A stretch of DNA of 25,589 nucleotides from the NCBI GenBank assembly GCA_905214605.1, contig CAJMMY010000003.1, positions 1 to 25,589 of the forward strand. Reading direction: 5' to 3'. Within the stretch, counting starts at the first letter, position 1. Every line of letters begins with the position of its first letter. This stretch comes from an uncultured bacterium (GTDB lineage Bacteria; Bacillota_A; Clostridia; Oscillospirales; Oscillospiraceae). The notes beneath the pieces were generated by a model. That model was not told where the DNA came from. It worked only from the letters and a program-made list of their open reading frames with translations, and searched no databases. Position numbers and translations under genes: made by a program. Below are positions 1 to 7,222 of the stretch, piece after piece.

Positions 1-533
<533 letters not shown>

Positions 534-534
534 G

Positions 535-942
535 ATGGCCGCCGCAACCTTTCCCCTGCGGGTCATCAGCACCTACGGAACATTTTTTGACGGTGACTGC
601 GTGGGTGTTTCTCTCCCCTGCCCCGACGGTCGCAGAGGGATTCTGGCCCGGCATGAGGACTGCATTGTGTCCGTCATTCCCGGCACCATGAAAATCACCC
701 TGCCGGACGGTACGGAATCCTTGGCGGTGATCACCGCAGGATATGCCCATATCGACCGCGGCGTCCTGACGTTGATTGTAGACACCGCTGAGCGGCCGGA
801 AGATATTGACCGGCTTCGGGCGGAAGAGGCCCGTCAGCGGGCGGAAGAAGAGCTCAGCCGGCAGCAGAGTCGATTGGAATACGAGCAATCCAAGGCAAGC
901 CTGGCCCGGGCGATGGCTCGACTGAAAGCCACACAGAAATAA
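535..942 (+). CDS. atpC: ATP synthase F1 subunit epsilon
   Basis: The protein has 135 residues, the usual size for epsilon. The N-terminal half (about 1-85) is the beta-sandwich, with PLRVISTYGTFFDGDC at the start, GILARHEDCIVSVIPG in the middle and FITAGY-like AVITAGYAHID. The C-terminal half is an alpha-helical hairpin rich in Glu, Arg and Gln (about 90-135). Epsilon is part of the central stalk, couples rotation to catalysis and can inhibit ATP hydrolysis. It starts one base after the atpD stop and is the last gene of the atp operon here, followed at once by a strong terminator. Confidence 0.95.
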   Translation: MAAATFPLRVISTYGTFFDGDCVGVSLPCPDGRRGILARHEDCIVSVIPGTMKITLPDGTESLAVITAGYAHIDRGVLTLIVDTAERPEDIDRLRAEEARQRAEEELSRQQSRLEYEQSKASLARAMARLKATQK

Positions 943-944
943 GA

Positions 945-982
945 AAAATCCTACCCGATTTTCCGTTGGGTAGGATTTTTTC
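945..982 (+). terminator. Bidirectional intrinsic terminator between atpC and argF
   Basis: A 12-bp perfect stem (945-956 with 968-979, core ATCCTACCC/GGGTAGGAT) has an 11-base loop and a T-run on the plus side. The left arm begins with an A-run, so it also works for argF arriving on the minus strand, whose stop is at 988. Confidence 0.9.
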
Positions 983-987
983 TGTTT

Positions 988-1986
988 TTATTCCGGTTGG
1001 TATCCCAATGTTGCCGCCATCACAGCCTTAATGGTGTGCATACGGTTTTCCGCCTCATCGAATACGATGCTCTGCGGGCTCTCAAACACCTCGTCCGTGA
1101 CTTCCATGCTGTCCCGATGGAACCGCTCGCCCATTTCCTTGCCCACCTTCGTGCGGTGGTCATGGTATGCAGGCAGGCAGTGCATAAACCGGCACTGGGG
1201 ACCGGCGTTGTCCATCAGCGCTTTGTTCACCTGATAGGGGCTCAGGTCCCGAATCCGCTCCTCCCAGATTTCCACCGGCTCGCCCATGCTCACCCAGATA
1301 TCCGTGTAGATGACGTCCGCGCCTTTCGTTGCCTCCATGGGGTCTTCCATCAGTCGAATGGTGCCCCCGGTTTCCCCGGCAATCTGCCGGCAGGTTTCCA
1401 CCAATGCGCTGTCCGGGAAATAGGCTTTGGGGGCGCAGGCAGTGAAATTCAGACCCATTTTTGCGCAGCCCACCATCAAGCTGTTGCCCATATTGAACCG
1501 CGCGTCTCCCATGTACACAAAATTGATGCCTTTCAGATGGCCGAAATGTTCCTGAATCGTCAGGAAGTCCGCCAGAATCTGGGTGGGGTGGAATTCGTCC
1601 GTCAGACCGTTCCAAACCGGCACACCGGCATACTGCGCCAGCTCCTCTACGATTTCCTGACCGTAACCCCGGTACTCAATGCCGTCAAACATACGCCCCA
1701 GTACCCGAGCGGTATCCGGAATACTCTCTTTGGTGCCAATCTGGCTGCCGGTGGGGTCCAGATACGTGGTGCCCATGCCCAAATCGTGGGCCGCGCACTC
1801 AAAGCTGGACCGGGTCCGGGTACTGGTTTTTTCAAAAATCAGCGCCACATTTTTGCCCCGCAGGCCATCGTGGACAATGCCCTGTTTTTTCATGGCCTTC
1901 AGCTTTGCCGCCAAGGTCAGCAATGCCTCGATTTCCTCGGGTGTATAATCAAGCAGTTTCAGAAAATGTCTGCCGGTGAAATTCAT
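988..1986 (-). CDS. argF: Ornithine carbamoyltransferase
   Basis: The protein has 332 residues, full length for the family. It transfers the carbamoyl group from carbamoyl phosphate to ornithine to give citrulline, in arginine synthesis or in reverse in the arginine deiminase pathway. Visible motifs are STRTR (carbamoyl phosphate site, near residue 55), HPTQ (near 135), the ornithine loop DIWVSMGE and HCLPA near the C-terminus. The start ATG at 1986 is preceded by AAGGAGG at a good distance. The gene stands alone, without argD, argB or arcA/arcC nearby, so argF versus catabolic arcB cannot be decided from context. A strong promoter with unusual repeats lies upstream (2019-2047). Confidence 0.95.
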   Translation of the reverse strand: MNFTGRHFLKLLDYTPEEIEALLTLAAKLKAMKKQGIVHDGLRGKNVALIFEKTSTRTRSSFECAAHDLGMGTTYLDPTGSQIGTKESIPDTARVLGRMFDGIEYRGYGQEIVEELAQYAGVPVWNGLTDEFHPTQILADFLTIQEHFGHLKGINFVYMGDARFNMGNSLMVGCAKMGLNFTACAPKAYFPDSALVETCRQIAGETGGTIRLMEDPMEATKGADVIYTDIWVSMGEPVEIWEERIRDLSPYQVNKALMDNAGPQCRFMHCLPAYHDHRTKVGKEMGERFHRDSMEVTDEVFESPQSIVFDEAENRMHTIKAVMAATLGYQPE

Positions 1987-2017
1987 TTCCGGTGCCTCCT
2001 TATTTTCGATAATGAAT

Positions 2018-2043
2018 GATTATACGCGATTATTTATGATTAT
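2018..2043. repeat. Three GATTAT repeats at 10-bp spacing inside the argF promoter
   Basis: GATTAT occurs at 2018-2023, 2028-2033 and 2038-2043, exactly one helical turn apart, and fills the region from the -10 to the -35 of the argF promoter. A TGAAT at 2013-2017 matches an ArgR half-site, but no good second half follows. Such phased repeats fit an operator bound by a multimeric repressor. Which protein binds is not shown by the sequence. Confidence 0.55.
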
Positions 2044-2047
2044 GCAA
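2019..2047 (-). promoter_or_regulatory. argF promoter (TTGCAT - 17 bp - TATAAT)
   Basis: On the minus strand TTGCAT (2042-2047) and a perfect TATAAT (2019-2024) are separated by exactly 17 bp (2025-2041). The ribosome site and ATG of argF follow closely, giving a short leader of roughly 25 bases. Confidence 0.8.
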
Positions 2048-2133
2048 TAAAAATCTTTAGTTTTTCCATATATTCTTGATTTTTGTGTATATTTGCTCAT
2101 TTTGGCGCAAATGTAAACTTACTATGAAGAGAA

Positions 2134-2161
2134 TTGACAAAGCAATTTCCATGAATAAAAT
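2134..2161 (+). promoter_or_regulatory. Promoter for the zinc-ribbon membrane protein gene (TTGACA - 16 bp - TAAAAT)
   Basis: A consensus TTGACA (2134-2139) and TAAAAT (2156-2161) are separated by 16 bp. The transcript leader of about 50 bases carries a small hairpin (2181-2195). Confidence 0.6.
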
Positions 2162-2180
2162 AGTAGGGGTAAGAAAAATG

Positions 2181-2199
2181 AGCTGCGTGGCAGCTTTTG
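2181..2199 (+). promoter_or_regulatory. Small hairpin with short T-run in the leader of the zinc-ribbon gene
   Basis: AGCTGC (2181-2186) pairs with GCAGCT (2190-2195) around a three-base loop and is followed by TTTT (2195-2198). It could attenuate transcription or simply shape the leader. The stem is short, so either role is tentative. Confidence 0.3.
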
Positions 2200-2220
2200 C
2201 GATAAAGGAATGGATTTTAC

Positions 2221-2631
2221 ATGAGAGAAAAGTTGGCCAAATTCATGCAGGGGCGCTATGGCGCGGACCAGTTATACCGGGCGCAGATACTTGCCGCTCT
2301 GGTGCTGGTGATTCTGTCCTCTCTGATGCGGAGAAACCCGAATCTGAACGGGCTGTTCTCTTTGGCGGCGCTGGCCATGCTGATTTGGGCAGGATATCGT
2401 TTTTTCTCCAGGAACGTGCAGAAACGCTATCTGGAAAATCTGCATTTCATGGAAAAGGTGGGCGCTGTGCGGAACCGCTCCCAAATGAACAAAACCAAGT
2501 TCGACCAGCGAAAGGATTATAAATTCTTCGTCTGCCCCAACTGCAAAACGAATCTGCGGGTTCCCAAAGGCAAGGGAGATATTTACATCACCTGCAGCAA
2601 ATGCGGCACCCGATTCCGGGGAAAAAGTTAA
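2221..2631 (+). CDS. Small membrane protein with C-terminal zinc ribbon
   Basis: The protein has 136 residues. Two hydrophobic segments (about 20-36 and 45-60, the latter LFSLAALAMLIWAGYRFF) are separated by a short RRNPNLN turn, so both ends should face the same side, probably the cytoplasm. A basic linker (about 62-100) leads to a zinc-ribbon with CPNC (about 104-107) and CSKC (about 126-129), four cysteines in the pattern CxxC-18-CxxC. This C-terminal module resembles the small zinc-ribbon domains found in many Clostridia membrane proteins. The ATG is preceded by AAAGGA at 11 bases. It has its own promoter and terminator, so it is a single-gene unit. The function is unknown. Confidence 0.85.
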   Translation: MREKLAKFMQGRYGADQLYRAQILAALVLVILSSLMRRNPNLNGLFSLAALAMLIWAGYRFFSRNVQKRYLENLHFMEKVGAVRNRSQMNKTKFDQRKDYKFFVCPNCKTNLRVPKGKGDIYITCSKCGTRFRGKS

Positions 2632-2640
2632 TGTGCGCCA

Positions 2641-2673
2641 CAGCCGGACGGCAAAACCGTCCGGCTGTTTTTC
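2641..2673 (+). terminator. Intrinsic terminator after the zinc-ribbon gene
   Basis: An 11-bp perfect GC-rich stem (CAGCCGGACGG, 2641-2651, with 2657-2667) has a CAAAA loop and is followed by TTTTT. Confidence 0.92.
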
Positions 2674-2707
2674 TGTCATTTTGCGAAAGAAAATGCCGGA
2701 TTGCTGA

Positions 2708-2736
2708 TTGCATCTGCACAAAGAGTGTGCTATACT
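2708..2736 (+). promoter_or_regulatory. folT promoter (TTGCAT - 17 bp - TATACT, extended -10)
   Basis: TTGCAT (2708-2713) and TATACT (2731-2736) are 17 bp apart, with a TG at 2728-2729 making an extended -10. Transcription should start near 2743, just ahead of the THF riboswitch. Confidence 0.8.
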
Positions 2737-2755
2737 TCTTCCGTAATACAACTAT

Positions 2756-2850
2756 GCAGAGTAGGAACAGCGCGTAAAGTGCGGTGGGACGGGATGTTGC
2801 TCACCGACGAAATACCTGGAGGTATGCGATGCTGTGTCCGCGTCCGCTGC
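2756..2850 (+). promoter_or_regulatory. Tetrahydrofolate (THF-I) riboswitch aptamer
   Basis: The segment shows the THF-I architecture. P1 is GCAG (2756-2759) with CTGC (2847-2850). The conserved GAGTAG follows at 2759-2764. P2 is GGAACAGC (2764-2771) with GCTGTGTCC (2831-2839). P3 is CGGTG (2782-2786) with CACCG (2802-2806), closing over the conserved GGGATGT loop. P4 is ATACC (2812-2816) with GGTAT (2821-2825). The closing GCGTCCGCT matches the conserved 3' strand of the class. The class senses reduced folates and normally turns expression off. The gene downstream is an ECF S component, the expected target, which supports both calls. Confidence 0.9.
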
Positions 2851-2882
2851 CACCAAAGGAAACACCGGCTCTTTTCGTGGCA
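2848..2882 (+). promoter_or_regulatory. Predicted antiterminator of the THF riboswitch
   Basis: TGCCAC-C-AAAGGA (2848-2860) can pair with TCTTTT-C-GTGGCA (2870-2882): two 6-bp helices around a single C/C mismatch. It shares 2848-2850 with the 3' strand of P1 and 2870-2877 with the 5' arm of the terminator, so the three helices exclude one another. This is my inference by base pairing, without an energy calculation. Confidence 0.6.
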
Positions 2883-2909
2883 ACCGCTGCGAAAGGAGCT
2901 GTTTTTTTT
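2866..2909 (+). terminator. Riboswitch-controlled terminator that also hides the folT ribosome site
   Basis: A 12-bp stem (2866-2877 with 2890-2901, some G-U pairs) has a 12-base loop and is followed by eight T (2902-2909). The 3' arm contains AAAGGAG, the ribosome site of folT, and the T-run overlaps the TTG start codon. The hairpin could therefore stop both transcription and translation initiation. Confidence 0.75.
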
Positions 2910-3438
2910 GAAAAGCAATACGCAAAAACTGGCCGTCAACGCCATGTTGGCCGCCTTGTGCGCCGTTCTGGGATATGTTTCTCTGGATTTCGGCAACATC
3001 AAAATCACCTTTGAGAGTTTCCCCGTCACCTTGGGTGCCCTGCTGTTCGGACCCATGGACGGCGGTCTGATTGCCTTTGTGGGCACGCTGATTTATCAGC
3101 TGCTGCGTTACGGTCTGTCCGTAACCACCCTGCTGTGGGTTCTGCCCATTGTGGTGTGCGGTCTGTTGGTGGGCGGAATTTCCGCAAAGGCAAAGTATGC
3201 CCTGACCCGCACCCAGATGCTCCTCACCGTGATGGCCGGTGAGTTGGTGATTACCCTGCTGAACACCGGTGTTCTGTACATCGACAGCAAAATCTTCGGT
3301 TACTATTCCTTCTCCTTCATTTTCGGCACCCTGCTGCTCCGTTTGGGCATCTGTCTGGTGAAGGGCTTTGTTTTCGGTCTGGTCATGCCCCCGCTGACCC
3401 AGACCATTCGGAAAAACCGGAATATGCAGAATTCCTAA
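2908..3438 (+). CDS. folT: Folate ECF transporter S component
   Basis: The protein is 176 residues long with about six hydrophobic segments, the size and fold of ECF transporter substrate-binding (S) subunits. NAMLAALCAVLGYVSLDFGNIKITF is followed by PVTLGALLFGPMDGGLIAFVGTLIYQL, the pattern of S components that contact the shared energising module. FolT binds folate at the membrane and depends on EcfT and two EcfA ATPases, which are not in this window and are presumably shared. I chose TTG at 2908 as the start because AAAGGAG lies nine bases before it and the upstream in-frame codons lie in the riboswitch. The THF riboswitch at 2756-2850 gives the folate assignment, since the protein alone would only say ECF S component. 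Confidence 0.88.
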   Translation: MKSNTQKLAVNAMLAALCAVLGYVSLDFGNIKITFESFPVTLGALLFGPMDGGLIAFVGTLIYQLLRYGLSVTTLLWVLPIVVCGLLVGGISAKAKYALTRTQMLLTVMAGELVITLLNTGVLYIDSKIFGYYSFSFIFGTLLLRLGICLVKGFVFGLVMPPLTQTIRKNRNMQNS

Positions 3439-3460
3439 TTCTATCTAATTGAATCCATAA

Positions 3461-3506
3461 AAATGCAGCGTCTGTTCGCCGGTGAAACAGACGCTGCATT
3501 TTTTTA
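3461..3506 (+). terminator. Bidirectional terminator between folT and spoVT
   Basis: A 16-bp perfect stem (3461-3476 with 3486-3501, core ATGCAGCGTCTGTT) has A-run and T-run flanks. It serves the convergent genes folT (+) and spoVT (-), and overlaps the spoVT stop at 3504. Confidence 0.93.
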
Positions 3507-4046
3507 GTTTTCCATTTGCTTTCCCAGAAACAGCGCCACGGTCTGGGCCAGCTTCACTTCCACATCCGTTGCCTGCCGTCCGCCGGTTTCCGACAAAAAC
3601 AGCACCGCCCCCAGTACATCGCCCTCGGAGAGAATGGGCGCCGCCACGGACACGCCGTAACTTTCGTCCCCGGCTAATACAGGCATGCTCACCGCCCCCG
3701 GACTTTGCTGATAAAATTTCCGTCCGTCCAAAATTTCTTCCAGTTCCGGGCTGACGGCTTTTTCCTGCAATTCCCGGCGGCTGCCGCCGGAAACCGCAAT
3801 CACCGTATCCCGGTCGCAGATTGCCGCCGGTGTGCCGGTGGTCTTATACAAGGATTCGCAAATCTGCACCGCAAAGTCCCGCAGCTCGCCCATGGGGGAG
3901 TACTTTTTGAAAATGACCGCGCCGTCCCGGTCGGTAAAAATTTCCAGCGGGTCGCTCTCCTTGATATGGAGCGTCCGGCGAATTTCCTTGGGAATCACCA
4001 CCCGGCCCAAATCGTCAATCCGGCGCACAATTCCGGTTGCTTTCAT
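3504..4046 (-). CDS. spoVT: Stage V sporulation protein T, AbrB-family regulator
   Basis: The protein has 180 residues, the usual length of SpoVT. The N-terminal swapped-hairpin DNA-binding domain (about 1-50) has the hallmark GIVRRIDDLGRVVIPKEIRR and DPLEIF. The C-terminal part (about 55-178) is GAF-like, with AAICDRDTVIAVSG and SVAAPILSEGDVLGAVLFLS. In Bacillus and Clostridium SpoVT is a sigma-G-dependent regulator of forespore genes, so its presence indicates an endospore-former. The ATG at 4046 follows GGAG by eight bases. It stands alone between two terminators. I could not identify a convincing sigma-G promoter upstream. Confidence 0.93.
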   Translation of the reverse strand: MKATGIVRRIDDLGRVVIPKEIRRTLHIKESDPLEIFTDRDGAVIFKKYSPMGELRDFAVQICESLYKTTGTPAAICDRDTVIAVSGGSRRELQEKAVSPELEEILDGRKFYQQSPGAVSMPVLAGDESYGVSVAAPILSEGDVLGAVLFLSETGGRQATDVEVKLAQTVALFLGKQMEN

Positions 4047-4130
4047 AATCTTTTCTCCTTTGAAGCGTCGTAACGCGAAATGTTCACGGTAGAAGTATTT
4101 ACTGAAACAGGAGATTTATGTAATGCCCGC

Positions 4131-4168
4131 AAAAAACCTGCCCGACTTTTGGAAAAGCCTGGCAGGTT
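4131..4168 (-). terminator. Terminator of the purine/pyrimidine permease gene
   Basis: On the minus strand AACCTGCC (4161-4168) pairs with GGCAGGTT (4135-4142). An inner CTTTT/AAAAG helix extends the hairpin, and six T follow including the end of the arm. Confidence 0.85.
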
Positions 4169-4177
4169 CGTGCATTT

Positions 4178-5593
4178 TTATTGATTTTCTTCTTGGGTTC
4201 CGTTTTTCGGCAGGAACAAGCTCAGCAGCAGAGACATCACAAATACACCTGCCACCGCGTTGCCGTTGAAAATATCGCCCACAGCCTGGGGGAATGCCGC
4301 AAAGAAGTTGCCGTCCGTCTGGGTCAGACCCACGCCCGTGGCAAAAGACAAGGACACAATAATCATGGTCCGGTTGTCAAAGGGGCAGTCTTTCAGCATT
4401 TTGATGCCCTCAAACAAAATGGAGCCGAACATCATCACCGTGCAGCCGCCCAGCACCGCTTGGGGCAGGGAATTGAAGAACGCACCCAAGGGCGGGAACA
4501 GAGAGGCCAAAATCAGAATCAGCGCGCCCATGAGAATGGTAAAGCGGTTAATCACGCCGGTCATGGTCACCAAACCCACGTTCTGACTGAAAGACGTCAG
4601 CGGCAGACAGCCAAAGCAGCCGGACAATGCGCTGGAAAAGCCGTCCACAGCCAGAGAGCCCTGCAGCTCTTCCATTTTCAGTTCCCGGTCCAATGCGCCG
4701 CAAGCCACGGCATTGGTTGCGCCGGTGGTTTCCGCAGCGGACACCAGAAACACAATGGCAATGGTGAAGAACGCGCCCAAATCGAACACCGGCTTGTGGT
4801 CCGTCAGAAACACCAGCTTGGGAATGCTCACCACGCCGATTTCGGAAACTGTTTTGCCGATGCCGGAGAAGTCAATCATTTTTGCCACGCCGGTTACGGT
4901 GAACACCGCTGCCAGCGCATATCCTGCTGCCAGACCCACCAGAATGTTCAGGTTTTTGTAAACGCCCTTCAGCTTATAGTAAGACACAAGGCAGACAATC
5001 AGGGTAAATGCGCCCACAAACAGATTATACCAGCTGCCGAAATCCGCCGCGCCGCTGCCGCCGCCCCAGGAGTTCATGCCCACCGGCAGCAAAGACAGAC
5101 CGATGGAAATCACCACGCAGGCAGACACCACCGGGGTCAGATACTTCCGCCAGTATTTGGCGCTCAGACCCACAAGACCCTCAAAAATACCACCTAAAAT
5201 CACCGCGCCCACCATGCCTTCATAGCCCAGCGCCGGGTTCGTGCAAATGGTCAGCAGGCTGCCCAAAAAGGTAAAGCTCACGCCCATGACGATGGGCAGA
5301 CGGGAGCCGATTTTCCACACCGGGTACAACTGCAGGCAGGTACCAATGCCGGCGGCAAACATGGCGCACTGAAGCAGCGCCGTAATTTCCGCAGCGGTCA
5401 AGCCGTGGTCCGTGCCCCGCACCAGCGCCGCGCTGCACACAATCAGCACCGGAGCCAGGTTGGCCACAAACATGGCCAAAACGTGCTGCAGACCGAAAGG
5501 AATGGCCCGGGAAATGGGAACTCTGCCGTTCAGCCGGTAAATGTTCTCCACGCTCACCGTGGAAACCGGTTGTTCTTTTTCGTTTTCCTTCAT
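4178..5593 (-). CDS. NCS2-family nucleobase permease (xanthine/uric acid or uracil type)
   Basis: This is a 471-residue polytopic membrane protein with the length and hydrophobic profile of NCS2/NAT transporters, which move nucleobases with protons. Visible family marks are FGLQHVLAMF in the first helix (about 33-42), SAAETTGATNA in helix 8 (about 285-295) with its substrate-binding Glu, and the NAT signature QNVGLVTMTG (337-346). The QN pair and overall length favour a purine (xanthine or urate) carrier over uracil, but the sequence alone does not settle it. The start ATG (5593) follows GGAG by eight bases. The leader is too short for a purine riboswitch and none is visible. It diverges from the GNAT gene. 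Confidence 0.88.
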   Translation of the reverse strand: MKENEKEQPVSTVSVENIYRLNGRVPISRAIPFGLQHVLAMFVANLAPVLIVCSAALVRGTDHGLTAAEITALLQCAMFAAGIGTCLQLYPVWKIGSRLPIVMGVSFTFLGSLLTICTNPALGYEGMVGAVILGGIFEGLVGLSAKYWRKYLTPVVSACVVISIGLSLLPVGMNSWGGGSGAADFGSWYNLFVGAFTLIVCLVSYYKLKGVYKNLNILVGLAAGYALAAVFTVTGVAKMIDFSGIGKTVSEIGVVSIPKLVFLTDHKPVFDLGAFFTIAIVFLVSAAETTGATNAVACGALDRELKMEELQGSLAVDGFSSALSGCFGCLPLTSFSQNVGLVTMTGVINRFTILMGALILILASLFPPLGAFFNSLPQAVLGGCTVMMFGSILFEGIKMLKDCPFDNRTMIIVSLSFATGVGLTQTDGNFFAAFPQAVGDIFNGNAVAGVFVMSLLLSLFLPKNGTQEENQ

Positions 5594-5623
5594 GCTCTTT
5601 TCTCCTCAAAGAATTTTCCTTTT

Positions 5624-5654
5624 AATATATCCATATTTTCCCGCCGGTTGTCAA
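5624..5654 (-). promoter_or_regulatory. Probable permease promoter (TTGACA - 19 bp - TATATT)
   Basis: On the minus strand a consensus TTGACA (5649-5654) and TATATT (5624-5629) are 19 bp apart, longer than ideal. A suboptimal spacer can mean dependence on an activator. Confidence 0.5.
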
Positions 5655-5660
5655 TATGTT

Positions 5661-5690
5661 TTCACAAATTCCGTGGAATTTTTTTGTGAA
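5661..5690. promoter_or_regulatory. Nested inverted repeat between divergent promoters
   Basis: AATTCC (5667-5672) and GGAATT (5675-5680) form an inner dyad. TTCACA (5661-5666) and TGTGAA (5685-5690) form an outer one, offset by four T. It sits between the -35 boxes of the permease (5649-5654) and the acetyltransferase (5698-5703), a natural place for a shared operator. Confidence 0.4.
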
Positions 5691-5697
5691 AACTGAC

Positions 5698-5726
5698 TTT
5701 ACATTCATTTTTTCGCCGCCTATAAT
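5698..5726 (+). promoter_or_regulatory. Promoter of the GNAT acetyltransferase gene (TTTACA - 17 bp - TATAAT)
   Basis: TTTACA (5698-5703) and a perfect TATAAT (5721-5726) are separated by 17 bp. The start codon is at 5763, after AAAGGGAG. Confidence 0.75.
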
Positions 5727-5762
5727 GACGGTATCTTTTCGCACAGAAAGGGAGCGGACAGT

Positions 5763-6260
5763 ATGGAACAAGAAATCATCGTCCGGGGCTGCACCCCCGC
5801 GGATTTGCCGGACATGGTGCGCATCTGGAATGAAGTCGTGGAAGAGGGCGTTGCCTTTCCCCAAATGCAGGCATTGACCATGGACAGCGGCCGGGAATTT
5901 TTTGCCCAGCAAAGCTACTGCGGTGTGGCAGAGCAAACCGCCGACGGCAAAATTCTGGGGCTGTACATTCTCCACCCCAACAACGTAGGGCGGTGCGGTC
6001 ATATCTGCAACGCCAGCTATGCCGTGGATTCCCGATACCGGGGTCTGCATATCGGGGAAAAGCTGGTGCGGGACTGCATTGCCCAAGGTCCTGCGTTCGG
6101 TTTCCGTATCCTCCAGTTCAATGCCGTGGTGGCAAGCAATACCCGCGCCCGGCGGCTGTATGAAAAAATCGGATTCCACCCCTTGGGTGTCATTCCCAAA
6201 GGCTTTCTGCTGAAAGACGGCACCTATGAGGACATCTGCCCCTATTATATTGCGCTGTAA
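5763..6260 (+). CDS. GNAT-family N-acetyltransferase
   Basis: The protein has 165 residues covering one GNAT domain. The opening IIVRGCTPADLPDMVRIWNEVV is the first strand and helix of the fold. SYAVDSRYRGLHIGEKLVRDC (about 84-104) carries the acetyl-CoA pyrophosphate loop, in the variant form RYRGLHIG. FNAVVASNTRARRLYEKIGFHPLG is the typical C-terminal stretch that ends near the active site. The acceptor substrate cannot be read from the sequence. The ATG has AAAGGGAG eight bases upstream. The gene is a single transcription unit closed by a strong terminator. Confidence 0.9.
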   Translation: MEQEIIVRGCTPADLPDMVRIWNEVVEEGVAFPQMQALTMDSGREFFAQQSYCGVAEQTADGKILGLYILHPNNVGRCGHICNASYAVDSRYRGLHIGEKLVRDCIAQGPAFGFRILQFNAVVASNTRARRLYEKIGFHPLGVIPKGFLLKDGTYEDICPYYIAL

Positions 6261-6265
6261 GCGGC

Positions 6266-6306
6266 AATCGCCCGCTGCGTTCCGGAAACGCAGCGGGCGA
6301 TTTTTT
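6266..6306 (+). terminator. Bidirectional terminator after the GNAT gene
   Basis: A 16-bp perfect stem (6266-6281 with 6287-6302, core TCGCCCGCTGCGTT) has a short CCGGA loop and a T-run. An A-T flank on the other side serves the minus-strand gene ending at 6313. Confidence 0.93.
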
Positions 6307-6312
6307 GATTTA

Positions 6313-7215
6313 TTATGACTTGCTTTCCGGCTCCCAACCGGCCAATAGGGTAACGGTTTTCATGCTGCGCCAATCCGGTTCTCCGTTGACGATCTCAAAA
6401 AACTCCATGGCGCTGAGCACTTCCACCGGAGCTCCGCCGTCCGATTCCTCCCGATACCAGCCGGTAAAGCGATAGCCCGCCCGCTCCGGTATGGGATAAG
6501 CGCACAGAAACACCTGCCCGCCGGAAAGCAGCGGGGTTGCGGTGTCCCACGTTTCCTCCGTCTTGCCGTCCACGGTGCCGCCGTTGCCCACCAAACGCAG
6601 CCGATACGGCTGATTGCTCTCCTCCGTCCGCTGCCAAACCGCGTAAATTTCCACAGTCCGGTCTCCGTTTTCATCGGGGCAAATGCAGGCTGCGTCCTCT
6701 GCCGTAAACCCGTCCGACAGCAGCCGCGTGGTGGGAGAATGTTCGTTCAGCCCCTTGAACCGAGCCACCCAACCCCGGAATGCAAATTGCTCCAACAGCG
6801 GCGGCTGCTCCGGTTCCGGCAGGGCATAGCGTTCCCCGGCGGCCAATGTTTCCGCAAGCCATTCGCCGGAGTCCAGCACCCGTATGCCGTTTTTGCTCTC
6901 CGGACCGTTGTCAAGGCTGCTGTTATAAATCGTGTACCGAATCACGCCGGGGAGGGTCGGCGCCGGGGAAACCGCCGGAGAGGGCGGAAGTTCCGTAATC
7001 ACCGGCGCTGCAGTGGGGCTGGGCGCCCCGCCTATGATTTCTCCCGCAGCGCCCCCATATACCAGCAAACAGCAGGCCGCAAGCATGAGCACCATTCGTT
7101 TCCACCGCTGCTTTTTCGGCGGCTGCTCCGGCTGTATGCCGCCGTCCCGGGAAAATTCATCGGGGAGGGGGGTAAACTCCCCGCCGGCGGAATTGTTTCG
7201 TTTGTTTTCGTCCAT
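6313..7215 (-). CDS. Membrane-anchored protein with InlB B-type repeats
   Basis: The protein has 300 residues. It opens with a hydrophilic cytoplasmic segment (1-38), then a single hydrophobic helix (about 40-60, MVLMLAACCLLVYGGAAG), then a Pro/Ser/Ala-rich spacer (PSPTAAPVITELPPSPAVSPAPT). The extracellular part has two units resembling the InlB B-repeat/Flg_new fold, ending AFRGWVARF...VEIYAVW and GYRFTGWYREE...VTLLAGW. Such repeats occur on surface proteins of Firmicutes and are thought to mediate contacts. I chose the ATG at 7215, seven bases after the mscS stop, because the upstream in-frame codons lie in mscS. The ribosome site is weak (GAGCGGG), consistent with coupling to mscS. Confidence 0.72.
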   Translation of the reverse strand: MDENKRNNSAGGEFTPLPDEFSRDGGIQPEQPPKKQRWKRMVLMLAACCLLVYGGAAGEIIGGAPSPTAAPVITELPPSPAVSPAPTLPGVIRYTIYNSSLDNGPESKNGIRVLDSGEWLAETLAAGERYALPEPEQPPLLEQFAFRGWVARFKGLNEHSPTTRLLSDGFTAEDAACICPDENGDRTVEIYAVWQRTEESNQPYRLRLVGNGGTVDGKTEETWDTATPLLSGGQVFLCAYPIPERAGYRFTGWYREESDGGAPVEVLSAMEFFEIVNGEPDWRSMKTVTLLAGWEPESKS

Positions 7216-7222
7216 AGCCCGC

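Noticed and set aside
997..2019. Long plus-strand open frame opposite argF
   Set aside because: It is antisense to a well-conserved ornithine carbamoyltransferase with all family motifs, and has no plausible protein signature.
2178..2522. Upstream ATG with an AGGGG ribosome site, reading out of frame over the zinc-ribbon gene
   Set aside because: The frame has no recognisable domain and covers most of a gene with a clear CxxC-CxxC pattern; only a short leader peptide effect remains possible.
4047..4130. Sigma-G promoter for spoVT
   Set aside because: Expected on biological grounds, but I could not find a -35/-10 pair with convincing sequence and spacing.
5594..5630. Purine riboswitch ahead of the nucleobase permease
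   Set aside because: The leader is about 30 bases, too short for the aptamer, and no conserved purine-riboswitch core is present.
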